Of a stretch of DNA of 64,000 bases, positions 10,641 to 22,727 are shown in pieces (the stretch's first letter is position 1; every line of letters starts with the position of its first letter). The position numbers and the translations under genes were made by a program. The DNA is taken from the NCBI GenBank assembly GCA_004352715.1, contig SCFE01000053.1, positions 244,923 to 308,922 of the forward strand. Direction: 5' to 3'. Source of the DNA: Hofstenia miamia. Lineage: Eukaryota; Xenacoelomorpha; Acoela. The notes beneath the pieces were generated by a model. It did not search any database. It was given only the letters and a program-made list of their open reading frames with translations, and had not been told where the DNA came from.

Positions 10641-13600
10641 GAGGAATAGATTGTGCCAGAACCAGAGAGCTGAGGAGATGACAACATCAAACCTGAGGAG
10701 AAGGATACAGAGGAGGTCTTGAACTGGTCGTCAAATAGAAGGCAGAAGGGACAAGAATGAACCAATGACTAATTGAAGGCGCAGAGTGAGAAGGCGTCAG
10801 AGTAGTTCCCAACACCAATTTGAGGGCAGGGAGATGAAAAGACATAATGCCTCTCCTACTGGAGATCTGCACTGCCAATTCGAGGGGAAGCAGAGAACCA
10901 GTGAAGACCCCAGAGATCTGCAATGCTGATTCAAGGGCATGCAGAGAACTGATGAAAAGCAGCTCAACCTTCATTCCAGTCCACTTTGCCAACTTGAGGG
11001 CAGTGCGACAATTGGAGTTCCCAGGGAAGGTGTAAGTTGGCAAAAAACTGTACACATATGAAAGTGATTTGAGGCTGACATATCTACAGGTCCCACAACT
11101 GGTCAAGTGCTGAAAGAGTCAACTGTGAGCCAATTCAAGGGCAACTCAGTAGAGACCATCAGCAGTGAGCCAAGCACCAGTAAGCCACTAAGGACCAAGC
11201 AGCTACACACCACCTCAAAATTACATCAGATAGAACAGTACACTCAAAAGAGAGAGAGAAAAGGATGTCAAAAATAGATGGAGAGACATTGCACCCCTTT
11301 TCATGGGAACACTAAAGATGAGAGATAACATGTACTAAAAATTGTCGCCAGAAACAAAAAGCCATATTTGAAGAATAGCAAAAAACAGAAGGCAGCAACC
11401 TACCCATCATTTTAGACACACAAAAAAGACCAATGGTCAACATAATAATAAGTTATCAGATAGAGCATAATGAAACAGTAGAAAAACCATACATGCGAAG
11501 CACAGTACATGCCACATTTGATGAGAATTTCACACTTGAAACAGCCCAAGCAATCATGGCATATATAGAACAAATTGCAAAAATACCAGAAATTAACATC
11601 TACAAAGATAATTTAACGATCATCCATATCCTAAAAGAGAAAGAATACAACAAAAACCTGGAAAAACAGTTAGATCACACACTAAGGATGGCAAGAGTCT
11701 AAGGTATAAGAGTGGTAATTATTGGAAGAATGACTCTCAAAGAATTGCCACCTTTTCTAGGTGACTTACAAATAAGAGTGGAGAATGTGTTCCTATAGGA
11801 GAAGATATCAATGGAGACGAAAATAGCAGAATTGATATGCCTCAATCTACAAATAGATTACTGGGTAGCCTACTGCAGATTAATGGTAGATCCTTGCATA
11901 GCCATAGAACTTTACAAACAAATCAAAATGATAGAAACAACAACAAATGCAGAGGACTGTGGAAAAAGCAAACACTCTGTTCATTAAGTGCAGCCTCACA
12001 CAAAGACAGGAGCACATAAAAAGAATACAGGAAATATGGAATGAAATGAAATTACAGAAGAAAACCAAAGAGGAATGGCCTGAAATAGATATCAAAGTTC
12101 TGTTGAAAAAATACCACAAATTGATTGAGGTAGCACTAATGGAAATTAACAGAGTGTAAGAGCTAAACTCAACAAAAGATTTTAAGAATATGATATTTGA
12201 AGAGAGTAATGCCTCAGAAATCAGATTTAGAACATCTGCATGGCTGATAGCAATATTTACAACACAAGAACAAGGATTATGATTACCAGGCCAACACAAA
12301 GTAACCAAGGCAAAGAAATACAAAATAGTGATGTCCCTGATAAACACTCAAACAAAAAACTGGCTACTAAAAGGACATGTAGAGAAATTGACATCACCTG
12401 ACAAACTAAAGAAGCCAATGCAAGAAATTGAAAAATTCATTAGCAGGATAATAGTCTATAAAAGCCTGATGGGAAGAATGTCAACAGTAGATATGACAAA
12501 TATAATAGGAATTGCGCCAGAAGAAATGACAATATTCAATGAACCCATGAGAAAATACATGTGGGGTGCTACATCAGAAACGCGACTAAGGCAGGTCCAA
12601 ACAGAACCTTGGCTAACAACCAAAAAGATCATAAAGAGAAAAATCACAGACACCAAGGAAATCAGGAAAATGATGAAAGACAAGAACTTACAACAAGTCC
12701 CCAAACAGGACATGAAAAGATACGAGAAAGAAAGCCATCACTGCATGTTCGTAAAAATAATTAAGAGCACAGAAACCTGTCGAAGTCTGCAAGATGATAA
12801 CCAAGACACAGAAAGAAATTCTGGAGGAGGAGGAACTCTTAACATCAACACAATTAATCCTATCCCAGAAAACCCAACAACAAATCAATAGAATAAACAG
12901 AGAAATAGAGAGCCTCCACACCAGATCACACAATGGAATGGATCAACACAGATGATGAAAGATTTCTAGTTGAAATAAAGATAACAAAAGAATTGGAGGA
13001 AATTCGCTCCAGAAACTACCAGTATGTCAAAGAAGAGCAAATGGTCGCATCAATGAAACTTACGTTCATGGAAGCATTCACAAAAATGGAGTTAGAAGAG
13101 ATGCTGAAACCATGCAACCAGCTAGTGTAGAATGCATCACGTCTAGACTAGAAAAAATTCAGATACAAATGAGCAGAAGAGGACTAACACAGATCTTTTG
13201 GGACATGTAAAAAAAATAGCAAAATGATTTACCCAGCCATGATTAGACTGGCAACAGTGCTGACAACATCAGAGAAGCAGATAAGAACTAAGATCCTCAT
13301 TTGTACCCCACCAGAGACAGTCTCCATCCTGATGTTACTCCCAAGATGGAGGATATTGAAAAATGTAAAAATCATGAAAACCTTCTTACATGAATACAAG
13401 ACCTATGTGAATACTAGAGAAAGAGCTAAAGCTATAGTTGAGAGAGAAGATTACAAGAAAACAAAAGAAATAATGCTCAATAACAACAACAAAGAAAGAG
13501 CATATGTTGAATGAGCTATAACTCCTTATCAGCTATACACACAAGGAAAACCTATAAATGAGCAATTAAAGGAATTATGAGACAAAATAGACAAATGAAC

Positions 13601-14160
13601 AATAAAGTGATAATGCTATTTTCAGGAGTGAACAATGTAGTCTGGCTAGATCTATGGGACAAGAAATACTGATTCTATGATGTCACTAAACATGTGGAAA
13701 TAGTAACAATGATGGGGTTAAACAAGAACAACTCAACAATGATCAAAGAAGAAGAAGTTAAAGAAAACATAAGTTTCTTCTACAAAGACGTAGCAAACAC
13801 AAGAAGCCTCAGGAAAGACTTCACATTCTTCTATCCATACACAACCATACGTGAGGAAATGGCACACACAAGTAGAGCAGATGCGCAAATGACACTGATG
13901 ATAGTGATAGAGGAAATTTTTCGATATTTTCTCAGCCAAAATTAATAAACTCCAGAGATAACACCAATCTCAGAAAACATCAAAGAGGCAAAGTTTTTAC
14001 GCTATCATAGCACTGTAACAACAGAAATAGAGGCAGTACTTAAGATGACAAAACAACCCAAATTTGCAACTACAAGCTGGAGCAATCCACATGGGAAACA
14101 ATAATTAAAAAAGCTGAGTAACTAGTCCACATGGAACGAGCAGTACTAAAAATAATGCAA
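10640..14160 (+). pseudogene. Unrecognised post-integrase ORF region of copy B
   Basis: About 3.5 kb separates integrase from the polypurine tract. Plus-strand open pieces lie at 11433-11702, 11947-12159, 12328-12891, 12933-13130, 13224-13514 and 13694-13945. They are lysine/glutamate-rich, hydrophilic and probably helical, with A-rich codons like gag and pol. The 3' end is shared with copy A (3116-3580), so it belongs to the element. I see no signal peptide, transmembrane segment or furin site, which argues against a standard envelope gene. No catalytic motif is visible. It may be a third structural or accessory ORF. Minus-strand frames here (for example 11880-12347, 10687-11106) look like shadows. 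Confidence 0.55.
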
Positions 14161-14173
14161 GCTGAGGAGGGCA
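14161..14173 (+). other. Polypurine tract before LTR
   Basis: GCTGAGGAGGGCA, identical to the tract at 3581-3594 apart from the first A, directly before TGTAGCAT. Confidence 0.6.
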
Positions 14174-14965
14174 TGTAGCATAATCCAAGGCATAATTCTG
14201 CTAAGAAGAGAAGATCAAAGGATTAGTCAGTATTAAGATCAAATTATGATTTATTGATTGTAAACAAATTAAAGTTAATTATCATCATTATGTTTGTAGA
14301 AACAAGATAGCAAATTAGTACTTGTCAACAAATAATTTGACCAAACAAAGGGAGTGAAAACACTTCCATTATTTTTAGCCATTTTCAGCAGATGAATAAA
14401 TTCAAATTCAAACAACAGGTACTTTTTGAATTCAACTATAAATAATTTAGAAACTGTTGAAGTAAATTCTTTGAAAATCTTATCTTTAGACTTTATTTGG
14501 TTTGCTTACTTATAAATCATGTCAAGCTAAATGGTAGATGCAGTAGTAGTGGCTTGGCACACAGTAGGAGCAATTTGATCCAAGCCATGGACCTTCATTT
14601 ACATTAGGTGTACAAATAGGAGTTTTACTCTGTTTAGCTGACTATGAATTCAATAGTTTGCATGTATTAAATAATTGATTATTGGAGAAAAGGCTAGGAA
14701 GCCTACCATAGGGTATATCTATATTACATATCTAATTAGGTGACCTATAAATAGACTGATAAAATTACTACACAGATACCATTATTTAAATGTAAGGTAG
14801 GAAGCTGCAACTAACTAGTTACTTTATTTATCTATGTTAATTAAAGCCAATAGTTTTTGGTAATGGCTGAAGTAATATTTATTAAGCAGCTAGTGACACT
14901 GCCAGGTTGCAAAGTACTAAATTACACATTACAAATTCGAATTTAAATCAGTTATGCTCCACTTT
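14174..14965 (+). repeat. 3' LTR of copy B, diverged and 3'-truncated
   Basis: Starts TGTAGCATAATCC after the polypurine tract. It follows the LTR order ('aacaggtacttt', 'gtagtggcttggcacac', 'aggtgacctataaatag', 'taggaagctgcaacta') up to about 14965. Similarity then stops and the canonical LTR end is missing. The sequence resembles the LTR part at 1-250 more than that at 7826, so at least two LTR subfamilies exist here. Confidence 0.7.
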
Positions 14966-15062
14966 TCTAAATGTATACACTTGTAAACACATGGACCTAT
15001 ATGCTAAATATTTTGTATTAATCAATAACAAACATTTACAAGGAATTTGAGTTCTAGAACAG

Positions 15063-16100
15063 CTAATAATTACGTATGTAAAATTTAGTTGTTAGCTAAC
15101 AAATAAGGAATTAAACAAATGACTATGTATAAATAATAGTTTCAGTCAATTACTAGTTAGAAAAAAATAGAAAATTAGATACATGTGATTAAAATAAAAT
15201 ACTTGATAAGCCATTGTATATTAATTCATTAAAGCAAAATTGTGTTTGATGGAAAGAGAAAAATACAACAACATATATAGATGGTGAAAATAAAATATGG
15301 AAAAGTATACAACATAACTTGTTATTTGTGTATAAATTCCCTTGAAATCATTGAGCCAGTCCATCTTGGTTTTCAATATCTCTAATTCACAAATTTGGTA
15401 AATCCTTTTATGCCATGCAAACTATCATCTGCTTCTAGTGAGCATCCAATTGCAACACTGGGTGACAGGATTAATGACCAATTATTAAGGTGAAACCATC
15501 TCATCATCTCCATAGCAATCTGCTAAAATAAATATGTAGTAAATGCCATTGTAAAAACAAAGAGTTCACACACAATTAATGATTTACTAATTGGGATAAA
15601 ACATGTCTTAACTCAAGAAGGCAAATAATGGTAAATGGGTAAGCAAATATATGCTTGAAATATTTACTCAATTTGATAAAATAATTCATTGCTAGTCATA
15701 ATACAGTGAATGTGATGTTTGCAAAATCAACCAACTAAAACATCATTATAATATTTGTGTGTAATTTAGTTGTTAGTTAAAAAATGGGAAATTAAACAAA
15801 TAATTACATATAAATAATTCCTTTCAATGAAATGTTAAAGAAAAAAATAGAAAATTAAACACATGTGATTAAAACAAAATATTTGATAAACCAATAATAA
15901 CGCATATAAATTCATTTAAAGCAAAAGATGGAAAGTGAAATATTACAACAATGTATATAGGTGATGCAACATACTTTGTTATCCATGTATAGATGCACTT
16001 GAAATCATGAGCCCAAAATGCAATGCTTTTTAAGTAATGTTGACCCATGAATTTGGTAAATTCTTTTGTGCATGCAAATTATCACCTGGTTCAAGCTAGT
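15063..16100 (+). repeat. Diverged direct repeat, two units of about 370 bp
   Basis: 15073-15440 and 15755-16097 share a long series of blocks in the same order: 'aatttagttgttag', 'aaaaaaatagaaaatta', 'acatgtgattaaaa', 'cttgaaatcat', 'aatttggtaaat'. Units start about 680 bp apart. The sequence lies between two LTR-like segments and could be an insertion in an LTR or part of a longer LTR variant. No coding potential is seen. Confidence 0.55.
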
Positions 16101-16105
16101 ATTTA

Positions 16106-17150
16106 TGTAGCATAATCCATTAGGTAAGCTGCTAGAACTAAGATCAAAGAGAGAAGAAAGAAGAAGATGATTAAAAACAACTAAGCAACTTAAATGATGA
16201 ATTGTGCTCAATTAGATTTGTAAAATGAAAATACAAAATTATAGAAGCAAAGTGCCTGCCAATTTACAAATTTGACAAATTGTTGAGGGCAAAATTGCTT
16301 CTTGTTAATTTTAGCCTACTAGGCAGAACTGTCTAGTTGATTTAAATTTCAAATCAACAGGTACTAAATTTGATTAAGCATCAATAGGATTACAACATTG
16401 AAACAATTGTTGAAGTATATTCTTTGGATATCTTATTTTACTTTATCACATGGTTTGCTTAATTATTAACAAAGTCAAGCTAAACAGTTCATGTTGAATA
16501 GTGGTCAGGATACCATGATGGGAACAATTCTAGGTTTTTCACCCCTGATTCAGAAAATGCACTTAGGTTAGGTGTACAACTATGAGTTTTTGATTACCCA
16601 TTTATCTGACTACCGATTGTATTCGAACATGTATTTAATAATAAACTTGATAAACAGCTAGTTAGCCAAATGTAGGTTATCTATTAATTCTTTTTCTAGA
16701 TCCAAATTATTGACGATAATGTGACTGATAATGAGACTGTCTATTATATTAATTATTTTACATGTAGGTTAGAACCTGCTAATTATTTACTTAGTGATCT
16801 GAATGCCGATAGTTTTTGGTAATGGTAAATCTATTAGTTAATTATTAATGGAGCAGCTAGTGCCAAGTCAGGTTGCAAACTCCTCAAAATAGTTTATGTG
16901 TTCAAATGAAATGCAACAAAACACTTTACAAAAAGAGTATAATTTGAATTGTGTCTATTCATTAGTAAGCACCATCATAGGTTAAGGCACACATAATTAA
17001 CTTCATTGAGGTGAGTGTTGGATACACTTCAAAGAACTGGTATTGCTGAATCTGTTGCTGACAAGGAGAGCAAACCATTTTGAGTACTGCAAAGCCACTT
17101 CACCTAAATAGTCATTATTAATGCCTTGATTAATTACAGTTAAAAACTAT
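16106..17150 (+). repeat. Second diverged LTR copy
   Basis: Starts TGTAGCATAATCCATTAGG and follows the LTR order through 'gtcaagctaaacagtt', 'attaacttcattgaggtgag' and 'ccacttcacctaaatagt'. The last 100 bp or so, including the terminal dinucleotide, are not recognisable. It is a subfamily relative of the LTR at 14174. Confidence 0.6.
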
Positions 17151-17649
17151 TCATATGCAAAATTTTATAAAAGTATTGTCAGCCAATTCTTTATAATTAC
17201 TGCTATTTTGCAGTGTTGGCTGATTTAAACCAATATATTTATTGTTGTTTTACACATTTATTAATATGATCAGGCAAAATAATTCACAAATTAATAACAA
17301 TATTCAATGTATTCATTTTCCGTTGTTGTGTCCATTAATTCACAAATGTTATTTAACGTGTAATTAAGAGTTTTATTTTTTTAGTACCAATGAACAGATG
17401 AGCAATCACTTTTGAAGAAGCCATGTATAGTTCATCTAGAATTGGTGAAAACTAAACTTGCATTTCTTTTACAAATAAATAATATTTTTTTGCAAGATAC
17501 GCAAGTTGTCATGCAATAAAACAAGTTTTCGTTGACTTAACAATACATTTCCATGCATGCGGAATACTTCAAAATATATATTTATTTTCATTTTCAAGAG
17601 GTCGATATTAATTGAGAAATGAGGTTGTTCTTCACTAATAATTGACCAA
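17151..17649. other. Intergenic, no gene recognised
   Basis: AT-rich DNA between the LTR remnant and the mariner-like element, with no open frame or repeat that I can name. Confidence 0.4.
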
Positions 17650-17651
17650 TA

Positions 17652-18985
17652 CAGGGTCCGACATAAATTCCGGGCACATTTTAAAACTTTATAAAACCCA
17701 TATTAAGTGAAGTACCCAAAAAAGTGGATATATTTTCTAAAAATACATAAAAAAGCTTTGTTTTATATATATATTTACAATGCAGTATTTTGTTTCATTT
17801 TAACTTGCGCCGAAGTGGATTAGACTGCTCAACACAAAAGCTTCATTGTGGAAACCTTTATGAAGAAAGAATCTGTAACTGCAACAAGGCGCGCGTTCAG
17901 AGTGCACTTCAATCTTAACGTGAATGTTGCATTACCAAGTAGAAATTCTATTTTACGATGGACTGGACACTTCAAAGCAAATGGATCAGCATTGAAATGA
18001 AAACAAACCAGAAGACCTGTCACTGCTAGGACTCTAGAGAATGTGCCAGGGTTAGAGCTTCAGTCCTACAGTCTCCACGGCGTTCGACAATTAAACATGC
18101 CCAAGGTCTAAGGATGTCTGAAAGAAGCTTGCGAAGAATTCTTCACAAAGATCTGCACATGCGTCCTTACAAAATAATGTGCGCGCAAGAACTCAGCAAA
18201 AGAGACACTCATAGTCGCACAATGTTATATTTGGAAATTCAACAACATGTCGCCCCCGAAGCTGTTGTGCTGTTCACTGATGAAGAACATTTTCACATTT
18301 GTGGTACACTAAATAAACAAAACTTCAGATATTGGGCCGAGAACAACCCTCAAGAATTGCATCAACGTCCATTGCATTCTTCTCGGGTGACGGTATGGTG
18401 TGCGATTGAGGAATTGGGCATTTGGGGTCCTTATTTCTTCAAAGAAAACGTTACAGTCACTGTGAACTCTGATCGATATGGTCAGATGCTGGAGACGTTT
18501 GTCAGACTAAAATTGACTAATTTCTACGATATGAACAGAGTTTGGTGTCAGCAGGGTGGGGCAACTGCCCCCACTTCTCAAAGGTCGATGGAGATTTGAG
18601 GGAGATGTGATCTCATTGCGTGGCAACATCGGCTGGCCCACCCGCTCGCCAGACTTGAGTCCCTGTGACTATTTCCTTTGGGGATACCTCAATTCAAAAG
18701 TTTACATTAATCGCCCTCAATCTATCGAACAACTTAAACGTGCAATCTGTCAAAAAGTCGCTGCCACTCCACAAGAAATGACACGCATTTGTGGAAAACT
18801 TTCGAGAACGGCTTCAACAATGTATAGACAATAATTGCTCTCATTTAACTGATGTTATTTTTAAAAATTAATAGAACAAAACTTTTTTTATGCAGTTTTC
18901 GAAAATATAAACACTTTTTCGTTACTTCACTTTATATGGCTTTTATTCAACCTTGAAATGTATCCAGAATTTATGCCGGACTCTG
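17652..18985 (+). mobile_element. Mariner-like (IS630-Tc1-mariner) transposon, 1334 bp
   Basis: Terminal inverted repeats start CAGGGTCCGACATAAATTC at 17652. At the other end, on the minus strand, they start CAGAGTCCGGCATAAATTC at 18985. They stay about 80% alike for roughly 85 bp, which is long for mariner. TA flanks both ends (17650-17651, 18986-18987), the normal target duplication. A broken transposase fills the interior. The close relatives I know are the abundant arthropod and other invertebrate elements with 'RRAFRKHF...RSPRRS...RILHKDLH' transposases, which spread between phyla horizontally. Confidence 0.93.
17862..18893 (+). pseudogene. Mariner-like transposase, inactivated
   Basis: Read across frames, the N-terminal paired-type helix-turn-helix domain (17862-18110) has RRAFRVHFNLNV and RSILRW-type motifs. 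It is broken by a stop after GSALK and by a frame change. The main open frame at 18114-18599 gives RILHKDLHMRPYKI and the catalytic motif LFTDEEHFHICG with the first aspartate. VWCQQGGATAP follows, where QQDGATAH is usual, so the second aspartate is glycine. The frame shifts at about 18590. The third acidic residue sits in SPDLSPCDYFLWGYL (18556-18834). Another shift near 18790 precedes the tail VENFRERLQQCID. The enzyme cannot be active. Confidence 0.92.
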
Positions 18986-18987
18986 TA

Positions 18988-19401
18988 TATTATCCGGTAA
19001 CCAAAAATCAAATAATCCAGTATATTCAATTCCCTAAATGAAACAGCAACTTTTATTACAATGACATCTAGCGTCATTCTAACATTCACATTCTTCTTAG
19101 TTATACAATAATAATCTATAATAGAGATGTCGTTTTTGCGCAAATATTTATTGTAAATGCTTGGGAAGTTGTCTAAATTACTGTACTGAAGAGCGAAAGG
19201 TTTTGATTGAATCAAATACTATCAGACGTTTTTAGAGTACATACATACTACATACAATTTTCAAAATAATAAAGTTAAATATATTTTTACAAAAATAGTT
19301 GAATTTAACAATTTTTAGCGCGAATAATAATTAAATTTACACTGCTTTAATCAAAATTAGTAAAAAATAGCAAAAAATGAGATTGTAAGATAAAGTGTTT
19401 T
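18988..19401. other. 3' flank of the CIMIP1-like gene
   Basis: AT-rich non-coding DNA. On the minus strand a possible poly(A) signal ATTAAA lies at 19346-19351, about 50 bp past the stop codon of the CIMIP1-like gene. Confidence 0.45.
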
Positions 19402-20474
19402 CTACAAAAGAGCTTCAGTTGGAAGATTAAGCTGTTTGATTAGGCATCTCCTTCCCCTTCTAATTTCGTATTTGTCCAGTCTTAATTCACGACGTGAACG
19501 CCAGCCGATCATCCCTGCAGAGGTCTCTGGTATTTTTGGGGATTTTTCAACGTGTATGTAATTAGAGATAGGTTCTACTAGTCGGAACTTTAAGTGTTCA
19601 GGTAGTTGTATTCGTTTGCTACTGTCGAAAGAAGGAGGCGGAGCAAAGCGCAGCAAATCACCTAATTTGACAGTTTTAAAATTTGTCCGATGTTTAAATT
19701 TTAGCTCTGATTTTCGAATTTGAAGGGAGTCTTTGCTAGATTTTATATAATGTCAATTATCAATCTATTAAAGCGAAAATAGGGAAAATTCGGGAGCATA
19801 TCTTGCAAATTTGACTACTAATATAAAACCTAAATGTTTTCGCAGAAATTTTTGAATTATTTGAACGGTTATTTTATTGTGATATAATGCTCAGTGAAAT
19901 TTAATTCTCCTACTTAAACAAAATCTCTTATACACATCTATTTCAAATAAAGAAATTACATTTTAAAACCGGCAGAATAAGAGGCGATTTTTTTTAAAGT
20001 TTAAAGTATTTCATGAAAAAATTTTTAAAAAATAAGAACTAAGTTCGTAAAATTGACGCTAAAAACCATTTTTTGTGACATGTTGCAGTTTTTGGTGTGA
20101 CTTATTTCCCATTAGAACACTAAACTTATTGAAATTTAGATGTCACATTGTCACAAATTTGTGGATGTGCTCTTGTGCAGAACCGACTAGGTTAATTAAA
20201 TATCAGAACATATTCTAACGTTTTGATATAACATAAATACATGTTTATCTAAATACATTAATCAAATGCGAAACGAGTATATCTTCTAATATTTTTCTCG
20301 CATTTGTGAACAATACCAAGTACAAATGCATCAGTTAATAAATGTATTTTAACAATTATTAATACCTGCCAGGAAATCAAACTTTTCGTTCCAATACTTA
20401 GCACTTTCAGTTTCCTGCAATACACGTTCCTTCCAATTAGTATCCTGTGCAACATGTGATACTTTCTCAATCAT
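19402..20474 (-). CDS. CIMIP1: Ciliary microtubule inner protein 1-like (CIMIP1/C20orf85/LLC1), two exons
   Basis: Exon 1 is 20474-20366 and exon 2 is 19661-19402, joined in phase 1 (GT donor at 20365-20364, AG acceptor at 19663-19662), giving 122 residues. Exon 1 encodes the N-terminal block VAQDTNWKERVLQETESAKYW, matching the family pattern 'GQDEIWK.R...E..A...W'. Exon 2 has IQLPEHLKFRLVEPISNYIHV, then the signature TSAGMIGWRSRRELRLDKY, matching 'TTQGFIGWRS' of the human protein (137 residues). The protein belongs to a family found inside the lumen of axonemal microtubules, so it should act in motile cilia. The ATG at 20472 is the first in frame; a further 5' exon cannot be excluded. No stops or shifts: it looks functional. 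The name rests on remembered family motifs, not a search. Confidence 0.85.
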
Positions 20475-21661
20475 TATAATTTTCGTAATTCCCACGTGTT
20501 TAAATATGCATATTTAAGAAGTACAATGGTCTTTTCAGACAATTATGAAATACCATTAAACTTAGAATATTAACTAGAGTATGATTATTTGAATCCTTCC
20601 ACTAGTTTAAGATCATATTTTATATTAATGGTTTATGTGAGGCGATCATTTATTATATATTACAGATTGCATTCTAAATACTGATGACAAATTCATGTAC
20701 ATAAAAAATCACTGAAGAGCATGTCAAGAACCTGAATAAAATAGCAAATATTTATGCATTTAGTGGAGATACACTCAGGCTTAATAAGAACTGGATTTCA
20801 CCCAATTTATGCATTTGAATGTCAAGCTTTGATATTGGACACATACAAATAAATTTAGAAAATGGTGATCAGTAGTAAAATACTAATGGTGTCTCTCAAA
20901 AACAATTTCCTTTAACAATTATGTACTTTTTTCCTGTTATACTATTAATTGAAACTACGTTGCCTTATGGCAAAAATAACACTCGATTGAATTACGTCAA
21001 TAATGTGTATCAAAAGACCCAAAGCCGTACCACTATGTCAATTACACAGAATAATAAAAATTTTTATCTTCAATTTTCAGTGTTTCTACACTATAAAGCG
21101 ATGTTGCAGATTCAAAAATATCATTGGATGAAAAAATGTTATGTATGCTTTTCTAAATGTTGATAAGTGATTTCAATTACTGTTTGTTTGAAAATTAAAT
21201 CCTTAATAACTCAGCCAATACTTGTTATATCAGTTTGGTTTTAGGTATATTCAATTGGAAATACATTTGGAAAAGTTGATTAAACCAGGTTCCAAAGTGG
21301 TATAGCATGTTTTAATAACTGTATATTTTAATTTGGTGGTAAATTGAAACTTTTGAATTGTTGCATTTAAAGATAATTAATACATTAAATGTCTCTCTTA
21401 CACTAGGATCAATATAACCAGTTCCTTAGCAAGCGAATTAAGTTAAACATGCAAAAATGAAGTTGATGATAATCTTATACTTAGCAAATGTATAAACTGT
21501 TCTCTTACACTTCATCTTTTACATTAATGCACATTAATGCACAGTGTGATATAATCAAGAAGTATGGTAGGCATTTTTTATTGCTATCCAAATGTGTTGA
21601 CATAAATGTCAGTGGCGGATTGAAGGGCAGACTATTGGACTAATGTCTCCCCTCCCCCCTC
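20475..21661. other. Intergenic; hAT-like end at 21612
   Basis: No gene recognised; the 80-codon frame at 20921-21163 has no motif. Near the end, CAGTGGCGGATTGAAGG at 21613 has the look of a hAT-type terminus. The stretch ends in a C-rich tract at the gap. Confidence 0.4.
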
Positions 21662-21813
21662 NNNNNNNNNNNNNNNNNNNNNNNNNNNNNNNNNNNNNNN
21701 NNNNNNNNNNNNNNNNNNNNNNNNNNNNNNNNNNNNNNNNNNNNNNNNNNNNNNNNNNNNNNNNNNNNNNNNNNNNNNNNNNNNNNNNNNNNNNNNNNNN
21801 NNNNNNNNNNNNN
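21662..21813. other. Assembly gap (152 N) inside a C-rich tract
   Basis: N run bordered on both sides by poly-C/CT ('ctcccctcccccctc' and 'cccccccctc'), so the missing sequence is probably a simple C-rich repeat. Confidence 0.97.
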
Positions 21814-22700
21814 CCCCCCCCCTCACCATGAGGAAGCTAAACGGAAATTAATATTTGTAACCTTAGTAAAAATTCTAAATTAGTACCAAATGTTTGCATT
21901 TTATTTGAAACTAATCCAAGAGTTTGGCAACTATTTGCAAAATATTTGGCAATTTTTTCAAATAACTTGTAAGTTTCCCTAAAATTTAACAAACCTTATA
22001 ATATTTGGCAAATATTTGTAAAACTTTCCCACTTTTTTTCAAATAATATTACACGTTCTTAAGAATATATCAAACATATTCCAATATTAGGCATTTCATT
22101 TACAATCCACCAAACTTCAGTATTTAATAAATTATAAAGGCAGTTGAAAGAACTGTTTCCACAGTATAAAAAAATTGTAATTTAATTCTTAATGTTGTGG
22201 CTTACATTTTCGTGGAATTAGCTATACATATAAATATTAGAGTCGCTTTGAATAGGGCTTTTTTAAAAAGGCCATACACAGCAACTTTGTAGCTGAAATT
22301 GACATATACAACGCGACTTAAATTTATATTGTATGATGTTTCCAACACTATGTTCTATCTTGCCTGAGATATTTAGGTAAAAAATACAAAAAAATTGTAT
22401 TTCTTTTGGAAAATAGGTTATTTATGAACAATTTTTTTGCAAATGTATCGTTCTTGGTCTAAGGAATTATTTCCCTAACCATGAAGGTATTCCATCATCA
22501 TTTTTTAGAATTTTTCCTTCATTATAAATATATGTTATACAAAGCCACTAAGGTGTTTGAATATTGTTTGATTATCCGCACAAATTAATCAATAATATGT
22601 TTTGATATTGTATATATTTATGGAGTATAACATTTTAGTTTTAACTAATTTATTTGCATCATTCTGTTACTAAATTTCTTTACATCAATCCGTTACAAAA
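21814..22700. other. AT-rich intergenic DNA
   Basis: Short TTTGGCAA-type words recur around 21910-22030 ('atttggcaa', 'gtttggcaac', 'tttggcaaat'), but no clear repeat unit or gene emerges. Confidence 0.35.
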
Positions 22701-22727
22701 TTGATAATTCCGTTGCCGTTGTTTCAG

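Noticed and set aside
11880-12347. 155-codon minus-strand frame with apparent membrane segments
   Set aside because: Lies opposite the A-rich plus-strand element ORF and shares its span; the hydrophobicity is a compositional mirror of the sense strand.
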